The translations under genes and the position numbers were made by a program. The notes beneath the pieces are model-generated. The model saw only the letters and a program-made list of their open reading frames with translations. It was not told where the DNA came from and did not search any database. Below are positions 54,911-64,000 of a DNA stretch of 64,000 nucleotides, in pieces. Each line of letters begins with the position of its first letter. The first letter of the stretch is position 1. The DNA lies in contig JAEVLN010000003.1 in NCBI GenBank assembly GCA_018350325.1, forward strand, positions 4,664,745 through 4,728,744. Reading direction: 5' to 3'. Origin of the DNA: Globodera rostochiensis (Eukaryota; Nematoda; Chromadorea; Rhabditida; Heteroderidae).

Positions 54911-57741
54911 AGTGATGTCCGGTTCTGGGAACCGGAACCGCGATTCCTGAAACCGGTTTCCGGAACCGTGGAACCGCGAAAAATTCGAAACCGGTTCCCG
55001 GAACCGTGAAAATTCGGAACCGTTTTTGGAACCGGTTTCCGGAACCGTGAAAATCCGGAACCGCTTTGGAACCGGTTCCAATATATGTAGTTATTTACAT
55101 TGCGTAATGAATTGAATATGATTAAATAATTGAAACGAATACCCTTTTATAGTAATTACGTAGCAAAGCAAAAACTTCAAAAGAAGCGTTTGCGCCGCAT
55201 ACATTATCAACCATTAATGAAGATGAGGTTGCGCAAAAGAGTCCGTTTGGATTTAAATGAAGTGGGAGTGATAAAGAGAAGGAAACCGAATCTGAACTGA
55301 AATTGGAACAAATGAGGCATAATGAATTTGATCGGGTTATTTAGTGTTTCTAAAATGATTCATTTTTGAGTTCAAAAAATGTAGGTCGAGAAAAAACATA
55401 GTTAAATCTTCAAAAAATAATCAAAATTTTGGTTGCAAATCTTTTAACAAAATGAGTCAAAAATCCTAAAATTTTTCTTGGCGGCGCCTATCGGCACCAC
55501 GGACCCCTCACCTCTTTGTCTAAAGTAGTTGAAAAAATTACGCGAAAAAAACACAAAATGTGGGTAAATACCCAATTCGTTTTTGGCCAATTCGTTTTTT
55601 ACCCAATTCGTTTTTTTGGGACGTTTCGTTTTTTTGGGACGATTCGTTTTTTTGGGACGTTTCGTTTTTTTAGGGACGATTCGTTTTTTTGGGACGTTTC
55701 GTTTTTTTAGGGACGATTCGTTTTTTTGGGACGATTCGTTTTTTTAGGGACGATTCGTTTTTTAGTAAGAAAAAAGCATTTATGAGCGGAATTTGAAGGT
55801 TTTATGCAATTCTTTAACTGTATTCAGGGGTTACTGAGGTAGCTGATCACGAATATGACATCAGATTTATCATAAGAATCATCTAATCTATGATTTCGAC
55901 ATCTATGTTTTTGTAAAAAAATAAAAATTTTTTTTTCAAAGTTGAGAAAAAGGTGTTTTTAGGGGTATTCGGGAGCGTAGAATCCGAATCCGACTCTCTT
56001 GTTGTAATTTCGTGTATTTCTATCGATTTTGACCAATAAATATGATTTTTGAAAATTTTTGAAATTTCGAAAAAAAGTTCGAATTTGGGTACGGGGTTCA
56101 AAATTGGTTTATATAAATGTCGGATTCGGATTCTACGCCCCCGAATACCCCTAAAAACCGAAGCGGGCCGATCGCGTCTGGCCAATCGCGTCTGGCCAAT
56201 CGCGTCTGGCCAGTCGCGTCTCGCCAATCGCGTCTCGCCAGTCGCGTCTGGCCAGGCGAGTCCCAGTACAAAAAAGGCCACTCCCGTCCCAGCCACTTTT
56301 TTTATATTTTATTGGACTACAAAATTTGATTAAAATATAAACCAAAATTATATTTTCGAATACAATTTATAATTTTTGCATCTTTAAGTTTCTAACCGAT
56401 TTTGAAGTCTTTGTTTATAAAGTGACATCGTTTAGTATACTACCAAAGTTCATGTAGTAGGGCAGGAACCTTAAGTTCAGCGTGGCTTAGGCCTAAGCCT
56501 AACGAACCCCAAGCTAGGGTGGTTTAGGCCTAAGCCTAATGAACCCCTAATCCAAGGTTTTCTGATTTGTTTCTGAAACATTTTTTAACAAAATCGGGTG
56601 TCGTTCTAGTAAAATTACTGAGTTTTGCCTTTTAATTTGTTATGCTAACTGTTATTTGCTTACAAATGCTTCACAATCTGTTAAAAATTTTGCTAATGAA
56701 AATTCTAGAAACATTTTTTGTTGATGGGACTTAGTCGGCTTTTTTTGTACTGAGACGTGACTGGCGAGACGCGACTGGCCAGACGCGATTGGCCAGACGC
56801 GATCGGCCCGCTTCGGTTTTTAGGGGTATTCGGGGGCGTAGAATCCGAATCCGACATTTATATAAACCAATTTTGAACCCCGTACCCAAATTCGAACTTT
56901 TTTTCGAAATTTCAAAAATTTTCAAAAATCATATTAATTGGTCAAAATCGATAGAAATACACGAAATTACAACAAGAGAGTCGGATTCGGATTCTACGCT
57001 CCCGAATACCCCTAAAAACACCTTTTTCTCAACTTTGAAAAAAAAATTTATTTTTTTTACAAAAACATAGATGTCTAAATCATAGATTAGATGATTCTTA
57101 TGATAAATCTGATGTCATATTTGTGATCTGCTTTTTTCTTACTAAAAAACAAATCGTCCCTAAAAAAACGAATCGTCCCAAAAAAAAACGAATCGTCACA
57201 AAAAAAACGAATCGTCACAAAAAAAACGAATCGGGTCAAAAACGAATTGGGTAAAAAACGAATTGGGTAAAAAAGAATTGGCCAAAAACGAATCGGGTCA
57301 AAAACGAATTGGCCAAAAACGAATTGGGTAAAAAAGAATTGGCCAAAAACGAATTGGGGTCCGTTCGAAATGCGTGTGTTATTGTACATAAAATATCCGA
57401 TCGTATCGAAAATCGTCCTGAGGCCACCCCTCCCGGCCAATGTTAATCGTATGGGCCTCTGATTTGGCCATGCCCTGTAAAGGTGTGCCCTCGAATTGTT
57501 GAGAAAATTGTTGGTGTGGAGATGATTAAAAACACACCGTTCATGCGAAAAAATAAAGATTTATTTTTCTGATTTTTTAAAAATTTTGGAATTTGGAGCG
57601 GAACCGCTTTGAAACCGGTTCCGGTTCCATGAAAATCCGGAACCGTTTTTGAACCGGTTCCGGGAACCGCTAAAATCCGGAACCGTTTTTAGAAGCGATT
57701 CCCGAAACCTCCCGAAAAAATGGAATCGGGACATCACTGGA
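54911..57741. mobile_element. large hAT-like element, GGTTCC-word family, with an internal palindrome
   Basis: Ends CAGTGATGTCCGGTTC and CGGGACATCACTG. 8-bp flanks GATAGAAT and GATAAAAT (one mismatch). GGTTCC/GGAACC words lie at 54915-55080 and 57598-57715. The centre is a giant inverted repeat (55565-56270 against 56745-57355) with CCAATTCGTTTTT and GGGACGATTCGTTTTT words at its outer edges, and CGCGTCTGGCCAAT words inside. TTAGGCCTAAGCC block 4 lies in the loop. No transposase. Confidence 0.82.
56480..56550. repeat. TTAGGCCTAAGCC block 4
   Basis: Two tandem GTGGCTTAGGCCTAAGCCTA-like units in the loop of the palindrome described at 54911-57741. Confidence 0.75.
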
Positions 57742-58419
57742 TAAAATGTAACGGCCGAAGGAAGCTAAATAAATACTCGCACTCAAGCGAGTTCGAACCC
57801 AAAACATAAATTACACTAATCAAAAGGACTAACCACTCGGCCTCAATTTACTTGGGGCAACCTGTAAAAAAGATAAAAATTTTGTCTAAAAGTTTGCAAG
57901 ACCACCCTACCCGAAAAATTTGAAATGTCCTTTTTTTAAAGATTTGCACTTTATTTGGGGTACACGTCCTTTTTTGTCCTTTATTTGAGATATCTGGAGC
58001 TTTTTAAAGAATTTTTGTTTAAATTTTGAATAATCTTTAGACAGATCGCCAAATTTGTTAATTTTGAAGCATTTTTCGCATTCTTTTTTGATTTTCGCTT
58101 AAAAAATGTCCAAAATGTAACAGTATTTTGCTCGTTTTTATCAAAATTCTGTTTGTACTGATTTTTAAGGTCGTATTTTTGTACCAACTCTGTTACCAAA
58201 TTGAGTCGAAAATCGAAAATTTCCCGGCGACGCCTATCGGCACCGCCGACCCCCCCCCCCCCCTACTAAAGCAAAATTCGCTCAAAAAAATTTGCATTTT
58301 GAAAATCGTAAATCGGCAAAATTTCTAAAATCCATGGCAGCAATTTCAACCCCAAATGTTGAGAAAAATTGTCGGTTTCGAGAAAATGGTTAAAAACATC
58401 ACATTTTATGCGAAAAGCA
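57742..58419. other. intergenic, tRNA-like relic and hairpin
   Basis: 57775-57845 on the minus strand has GGCCGAGTGGTTAGTCC and GGGTTCGAACTCGC (tRNA-Ser/Leu-like, degenerate). A hairpin copy is at 58226-58247. No gene. Confidence 0.45.
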
Positions 58420-58830
58420 TCGAGTCTTTTTAAATTTAAAGATTTGGCAAAACGTCAATGCTAATTTTGAATAAACTAACATTATTCACTAACAATTTTC
58501 AATCCCGCAAATCCCGCACCTAAATTGCGGATCCCGCTGCGGGATTGCAATTCAAAATCGCGTGCGGGATCGTATTTGCGGGATTAATCCCGCAAATCGC
58601 AAAAAATGCGGGATTGCGGCGCGGGATCCCGCAAAATCCCGCGCGGGATCAATCCCGCGCCGCACTCTAGTTGGAACTGGCTCAAACAGTTCAAAATTGC
58701 CATCCCCGCACCCCGAACTGTTGTACCTGGCCTCATTTTCAGCCCAACCAACGGTTCTAAATATTGACATTTTTTTAGGGCAAGAAAAGAGAAAAATTAA
58801 GAAATTTAAGTTTTTTAAGAACATTGATTT
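58420..58830. repeat. left arm of a 58.4-61.0 kb inverted repeat, GCGGGATC words
   Basis: About 400 bp, repeated inverted at 60577-60965 plus 59820-59847 (the right arm is split by a later insertion). The arm contains a dense GCGGGATCCCGC-type cluster (58505-58670) and a stretch reading CAGTTCAAAATTGCCATCCC. Confidence 0.85.
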
Positions 58831-58970
58831 ACGGCGGAATGTGCGGAATGGGTGGCGTCCTGGAGTTAATGTGCGGCGACAGTGAAAGGTAAAGGGTGTC
58901 AGTTACTTATATACACTTTTCAGGATGAATTCGTCGTTACAAAAAAGTTAGAACGATTATCATAACCGGA

Positions 58971-59246
58971 ATGTATATAACGAACAGATTTTCCAAGTTA
59001 TCGGGCATCGGCTTCGCGTTCGAAGACCGGACCAAACCGCAACGCATAACGGTGAGCCCGCCGTTCTGGAGGATGGGGCCCATGGAGTCCGTCTACGTTG
59101 CCATCTCCTGCGACGCGTTTGACCCCAGCGCCGAGAACACCAGGGACGATTCTCTGACCCTGAAATGGTGCCGTCTGCCGGAGTCAGGACGCGCGGCATT
59201 CTTCATGATTGGCCGCAAGGTGATCCCGATCGAGTACAACGTCTAG
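58971..59246 (+). CDS. unrecognised 91-aa ORF, GC-rich, between inverted repeat arms
   Basis: The frame opens with ATG (the frame stays open about 30 bases upstream) and ends at TAG. It encodes MYITNRFSKLSGIGFAFEDR, then PPFWRMGPMESVYVAISCDA and KWCRLPESGRAAFFMIG. The strand pattern looks beta-rich, but I cannot name a family. Base composition and codon use are clearly more GC-rich than the surroundings, which suggests real coding sequence or capture from elsewhere. A 3' UTR with ATATGTAAATGCCCTCGT repeats and AATAAA at 59417 follows. An acceptor-like TTTCAG lies at 58918-58923. No signal peptide is seen. It may be a terminal exon of a longer or lost gene. Confidence 0.45.
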   Translation: MYITNRFSKLSGIGFAFEDRTKPQRITVSPPFWRMGPMESVYVAISCDAFDPSAENTRDDSLTLKWCRLPESGRAAFFMIGRKVIPIEYNV

Positions 59247-59537
59247 AGGACCAGATGCAGAAGATATAGGATCCCCCCAAATCAATATGTAAATGCCCTC
59301 GTGTTGTATCACCAATGATCCCTCCAACCAATATGTAAATGCCCTCGTTGTATCCCCCTTGCCCTCATGTTGTACGATAATTTTGTAAATATCCATATCT
59401 CATTATGTAAATGTGTAATAAAGTATGTGTGAGAGAAGAGAATAAAAGGCTATTACGGGGGAAAAAAACTGGAGAAAGGATAATAAGAGGGTACTGGAGA
59501 GAATAAAATAAAAGTGTAGTGCGTACTGGAGAATTCG

Positions 59538-59670
59538 GAGCCGGTCAATTTCATCATCGCTTTTTGGCATTCATCTACATATGTCTTTGAACCATTTGAG
59601 CTGGCGACCAATTTCACGAGGGAGCGATTGACGTTGCGACGCCTCAAACGAGTGAATGGAGGAATTTGAT
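59538..59670 (+). pseudogene. F-box-like exon 4 fragment
   Basis: Encodes EPVNFIIAFWHS...PFELATNFTRERLTLRRLKR, matching [12 protein letters not shown]...[18 protein letters not shown] in exon 4 of the gene at 62200-63731. It stops soon after. No other exons are adjacent. Confidence 0.7.
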
Positions 59671-59847
59671 GGATGGAATTTAAAGGAAAAATCGACTAAA
59701 TGACAATAATTGATGGCTTCTTCTATTGCCGGGAAAAGGGTGATTTTATGCATTTTTGTCGCATTTTTTTTAAAATTAAAATTCTTTTCAAAGAAAAATT
59801 GAACCAAAATATAAGTTTCTAATCAATGTTCTTAAAAAACTTAAAAT

Positions 59848-60568
59848 GGTGGTGCGAAGCTTGCGGCCCGAATTTTGCGGCCCCGAAATTTGCGGCCCCG
59901 AAATTTGCGGCCTGAAACTTGCGGCCCGAAACTTGCGGCCCGAAACTTGCGGCCCGAACTTTGCGGCCCTAATTAAAGCAAAAAAACAAAGAAAAAATGA
60001 CAAAATAACTTTTAATCTTGGTAATTTATTACACCATTTTGTCATAAAAATGCAAGTAAAAGTTAATAGCTCATATTGTCTGGACTAGTCGTCCCACTGA
60101 TCAAAATTGTTCTAGCGAGTCGGTATTGTACCGCCCGCAAACGCGTGATTAAGCTGATCGTCGTTCGGATTTACATTCCGATCAAAAGTCTCGACCAGAT
60201 TTTTCAATGCTTAATCATTGTTTATGCATTTTTTGGCTCGTGGCCTAGTCAAAACGCCCCGGATCGAGTCCAATTCGTAAACAGAAATTCTATCCTGCAT
60301 GAAGCGTCCCCATCTTTCAGAACAATTATTAACCTACCTAATTGAGAACAGAGTCATGGTGGTTCCAGTTAAAAAATAAATTTTATCAAACTATTATTTT
60401 CTTTTATTTTTTATCAATGCCGCCAAAAATTGTGTGAAAAGTTGATTTTATCATTGATTTTTTTTGCTTTAATTAGGGCCGCATGTTTCGGGCCGCAAGT
60501 TACGGGCCGCAAATTTAGGGCCGCAAGTTTCGGGGCCGCAAAATTCGGGCCGCAAGTTTCGGCTAGCC
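59848..60568. mobile_element. insertion with GGGCCGCAA words and 8-bp target duplication
   Basis: Ends GGTGGTGCGAAGCTTGCGGC and the imperfect complement ending GGCTAGCC. Perfect duplication CTTAAAAT (59840-59847, 60569-60576). The left inverted-repeat arm near 58795-58815 shows the uninterrupted site. Each end has five to seven GCGGCCCGAAA-type words. The middle has no coding evidence. Confidence 0.88.
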
Positions 60569-60576
60569 CTTAAAAT

Positions 60577-60965
60577 TTCTTAATTTTTCTATTTTCTTAC
60601 CCTAAAAAAATGTCAATATTTAGAACCGTTGGTTGGGCTGAAAATGAGGCCAGGTACAACAGTTCGGGGTGCGGGGATGGCAATTTTGAACTGTTTGAGC
60701 CAGTTCCAACTAGAATGCGGCGCGGGATTGATCCCGCGCGGGATTTTGCGGGATCCCGCGCCGCAATCCCGCATTTTTTGCGATTTGCGGGATTAATCCC
60801 GCAAATACGATCCCGCACGCGATTTTGAATTGCAATCCCGCAGCGGGATCCGCAATTTAGGTGCGGGATTTGCGGGATTGAAAATTGTTAGTGAATAATG
60901 TTAGTTTATTCAAAATTAGCATTGACGCAAATCTTTAAATTTAAAAAGACTCGATGCTCAGAAAT
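60577..60965. repeat. right arm of the 58.4-61.0 kb inverted repeat
   Basis: Inverted copy of 58420-58810, including the GCGGGATC cluster at 60716-60880. It differs from the left arm by only a few bases. Confidence 0.85.
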
Positions 60966-62199
60966 TACACAAGTGGAGTATGATAAGAATTGAATTTTTA
61001 ATAAAAAAATGCTAATATCGTCTGGTGTAGTGGTGAGTGGTGTAGGTCGTAACTGTTTGGGGTGTATGTTCAACCCCCTACTGTTCAAATTGCATTTTAT
61101 GTCTTTTGGTGAGGATTTGTGTGGAGGAAACAATTTCTTAAATTTTTATGTTTTTTAAAAAGTTTTTAGGGCGCTTTTTACAACTTTTTGGAATTTTCAT
61201 TTTTTGGTTGGACGAACTTACAAAACCATAGGGGACCTTTATTTTACCTATAAAATTGGTAAATAATGGAGTCAAAAATTCAAATCCCCGGCGGCGCCTA
61301 TCGGCACCGCCGACGCCTTCTTCAGCCCCAGCAGCAGAAGTGAAGATAGAATTCTCAAAAAATTTGATGCTGAGGCAATCGAAGTTGAAGACAATGAGAA
61401 AGATATTTTTGAATAAAAAAAAATTTGGTTCACCCTTGACATTACAAAAAAAAAATCCCCCCATTGTCAATCTCGGTTAATCCCAATCCCGGTTTTTCCC
61501 AACAAATCCCGGTCCCGGCCCTAGTTACAAGTAGTCTTGGATTAAGAGCTTCAAATGATACAAATTAAACAATTCGGTCCAGTTTGAAAGGTGTTTTGAT
61601 TTTTTGATAAAATTTAAAAATCCCGCAATCCCGCGCGGGATCCCGCAAATTTGAAATGCGGGATTTGCGGGATTAATCCCGCAAATCCGATCCCGCACGA
61701 GATTTTGATTTGTAATCCCGCAGCGGGATCCGCAAATCCGGTTTTGCCGCACTCTAACAACGGTTTAAAAATTTTTCAAAAATTTATCTTGGCAAGAAAA
61801 ATTCGAATTTTATTTCATTTTTTAAAGAAATTTTTGAAAAAACGCCCAAATAGTGGCGAAAATAGTGACGAAAGCCATTTTTTGCCAAAATAGTTTTGTC
61901 ACTATTTTAGTGACGAAAACCCCGAATAGTTTTTTTAGTTACGAATAGTGGCTTAAAAACGACGAAATTTTCGACTAAAAAACATGTTTTTCGTGCATAA
62001 CTCGACAAAACAAAGCTGCAGAAAAAATAGTTAAATAACTAAAAATCCGCACCCTAATAATACTATATTAGAGAGAGCGTAATTAAAAGTGAAATATGGT
62101 AATTGTTTAGTTTTGGCTTAACAATATCTTTTTTATGCATTTTTCTCTCTTTAGGCAATTGAAATCATAAAAATCAAATCATTTGGCAACAAAAAACAA
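60966..62199. other. intergenic repeat mosaic upstream of the F-box-like gene
   Basis: tRNA-like relic 61020-61085 (TGGTGTAGTGGTGAGTGG). Hairpin 61290-61311. CCCGGTCCCGG fragment 61480-61525. GCGGGATC cluster 61620-61750 ending CCGCACTCTA. ATAGTGACGAAA words 61855-61990. No gene. Confidence 0.5.
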
Positions 62200-63731
62200 A
62201 TGTCGGACAATCCGATGAAAGTGGAGAAACGGCTGAATGAAATGTGAGTTTTTTTTAATAAAATGACTAAACGAGAAAAATGGCAGTTTTTGAATGAAAC
62301 AAAACAAAAATTTTGACCAATTTTAACAAAACGAGGAATTGTTTATTTGAAGCACCTCCTTTATTCGTGTTGTCATCCATTCATTTCATTTAAACCCGAA
62401 TTTCCAAGTTTCGTTTGTGACGACGTTTTGTTCGAAGTGTTCGCATTTTGTGGACATTTTTTGCTCGGACTGAAAGTGGCATTGATCAGCGATCGATTTG
62501 ACCGTTTGGTGGACGCCCATCTCGACTCGAATGAATGGTCGTTGGGTCAATTGGCAATTTGGCGCGCAGCTGACGGAAATGGCGCCGAAATTGTCAAAAT
62601 TGTTGGCAATGGCAAAGTCGACCGCCGTTTGTCAATTCCGCAAAAATCACTTCCGGGCAAAGTGATCGGATTCGAACGACTGGCCATAAAGTCTTTTTCA
62701 GCATTAAATTTGTTGGATTTTTCATAAGCTTTCAGTTACATCGACGGAAGTGCCATCGAATTTGTTCAAAGCCTCCGCCCACTTTTCGACTCCAAAGGCA
62801 TCAATCTTTCAATCGGAACATCCGTCAACGAAAAGCGCAGTTGGCAAATAATTCGACACCGGATTTGGCCGTTGATCAATGAAAACATTTGGAAATTTTA
62901 CTTGGATTCTTCCACTTTCAATCATTTGCGCCAATTGTCTCCGACCATTCTCAGCGATTGTGCAAAACTCCGAGAAATCCAATTCAATTATGTTTTCCCC
63001 GCGTTGCCGGCCGATGAGAGTGCCGACGCTTCTTCTGGACAAGCTTTGGCCAAATGGTTGCACACGCCCCGCGGGGACGGACTTCCGAAAATGTTAAAAT
63101 GCTATTTTTGTCCGATAGAAATGGAAGGACTCAAACAAGTGATTTTAACTTTTACTGTAATTATCCAATTTAAATTAATTTATGCCATTTTAGGCATTTA
63201 TCAATTCGACCGATCCGTTGAATTTCATCATCTTTTCTTATGATTTTTATTCTCCTGTTGGCATTGTGCCATTTGAACTGAACAACAATTTGACGGGGGA
63301 GCGATTGGAGTTGCGACGCTTTAACGAAGACTTTTGGCTGTTGGTCCGTTGCCCGATTGAGCGCGACGAAGACAAATGGGCCGCATGGGAAAAGGAGGCG
63401 GCTGAATGGTGTTGGAGTCATCCGCGGAATCGCATTCACATTGACTTCAACGACGGGGACATCGGCGACGGGTAAAGATGGATTTTAACCCCCCGGGGGG
63501 GGGGGGGAGGGAGCAATCAAATGGCCAGGGATCAAGGACGTAGCCAGGGGATTCCAGTGCATATAAATGCCTTTTTTGTGTACCTTTAGTGCCTATTTTG
63601 GTATTTTTATGCCTTTTTTGTATATTTTGACAATTTCTTAAGATTTTTTTTTTCGAATTTTTAGAATGCTTGACGCAAATGACGGTCCAAGTGAGCCCAA
63701 AAGGAAAAGAACTGAGGTCGATGGAATTTGA
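62200..63731 (+). CDS. F-box-like family protein, cyst-nematode type
   Basis: Exons 62200-62243, 62409-62690, 62736-63138, 63194-63471 and 63665-63731 join in phase to 357 aa. It opens [15 protein letters not shown], then [20 protein letters not shown] (F-box-like helix region), [14 protein letters not shown] strand, [53 protein letters not shown] and the tail [16 protein letters not shown]. This is a large, fast-expanding family I know from cyst nematode genomes. A function in SCF-type ubiquitin ligases is inferred from the N-terminus only. No signal peptide. An in-frame stop directly after GDG shows that the last intron (GTAAAG...TTTTAG) must be removed to reach the tail. Confidence 0.85.
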
Positions 63732-64000
63732 ATGGAAATTTTTGAAAAATAATTTTGGTTTAAAGTTAATAAAAAGTATTTTCATCACGCCTCGTTCATT
63801 GGAACCCGAATTAAAAATCAAAAGCACAAAAACCTCATAAACCGTGAAACCCGCTTGAAAAAACAAAAAGAATAAAAGTTAAAACAAAATACCCCAACAC
63901 TTTTGCCCATCAGCGGGTTTTTTTGTAATCAGATTTGGTGCCATGATGTAAAGACGACGCTTGCGCTTGAGATTTCACGAAACGGCCAAGCATGAAAAAA
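63732..64000. other. 3' flank, start of inverted duplication shared with 40.5 kb
   Basis: Bases 63732-64000 are the inverted copy of about 40495-40742, including TCAAGCGGGTTT and TGGCACCAAATCTGATTAC. The duplication probably continues past the window. Confidence 0.7.

Larger units (their letters stand above)
827..61311. repeat. dispersed GATA-loop hairpin family (about 14 copies)
   Basis: The unit has 9-bp arms GGCGGTGCC and GGCGCCGCC around a GATA loop (one G-U pair). Copies: 827-848, 976-997, 11001-11022, 13501-13522, 13864-13885, 15497-15518, 18749-18770, 38177-38198, 38294-38315, 55480-55501, 58226-58247 and 61290-61311, with decayed ones at 6130, 12438, 13992 and 46675. Flanking text GACTCAATTTGTTAACA or its complement is also shared. 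Both strands are used. Two copies sit inside proven hAT-like MITEs. Confidence 0.85.

Noticed and set aside
58971..59246. Galectin or other named beta-sandwich assignment for the 91-aa ORF
   Set aside because: General beta-rich look only; no diagnostic residues could be matched, so no function is given.

Overview
The window is eukaryotic, AT-rich, full of introns and repeats, and it fits a plant-parasitic cyst nematode (Heteroderidae, Globodera or Heterodera). Three things support this. The F-box-like protein family opening MSDNPxKVEKRL is one I recall from cyst-nematode gene sets. There are remnants of SPRY (SPRYSEC/RanBPM-like) genes. There are short introns with some GC-AG boundaries, and (TTAGGC)-like blocks. 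The species is an inference; no search was run. All exon models were built by hand from splice sites, reading phase and family motifs.

Layout. 0.1-2 kb: an F-box-like fragment and a hAT-type element with a perfect 8-bp target duplication. 2.5-4.8 kb (-): a complete nine-exon gene for a secreted aldonolactone/alditol oxidase-like flavoprotein. 5.5-7.7 kb: minisatellite, hAT element and a SPRY fragment. 8.2-12.1 kb (+): an unrecognised multi-exon gene with a hydrophobic N-terminus. 14.7-21.0 kb (+) and 33.9-39.2 kb (-): two inverted paralogous PUF/Pumilio genes with about 16 and 15 repeats instead of the usual 8. 22.9-30.0 kb and 44.6 kb: five two-exon genes for small secreted cysteine-rich peptides (signal peptide, propeptide, dibasic/furin-like site, knottin-like mature domain). 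40.7-42.8 kb (-) and 62.2-63.7 kb (+): an F-box-like pseudogene and its apparently intact inverted paralogue. 48.2-48.8 kb: a core-2/I-branching (GT14) glycosyltransferase fragment. 49.2-51.9 kb (+): a GT31 beta-1,3-galactosyltransferase gene with two single-base frameshifts. 53.0 kb: tRNA-Val(CAC). 58-61 kb: an inverted repeat enclosing an unrecognised ORF.

Mobile DNA fills the rest. I could define at least eleven hAT-like non-autonomous elements by terminal inverted repeats and perfect or near-perfect 8-bp target duplications. Most carry dense arrays of one short palindromic word near their ends, and the word differs between families. A second group, small foldback elements of about 0.38-0.45 kb, has a shared core around the motif AAGTTATGGCC but different short tandem 'barcode' words at its ends. 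Several insertions are confirmed by empty sites in the paralogous half of a duplication.

Together the genes look like an accessory, fast-evolving region: duplicated secreted peptides, duplicated RNA-binding repeats, an F-box-like family, and gene fragments shuffled by transposons. The knottin-like family (a nearly fixed leader with a variable cysteine-rich end) and the barcode/keyword elements are the best candidates for undescribed biology.
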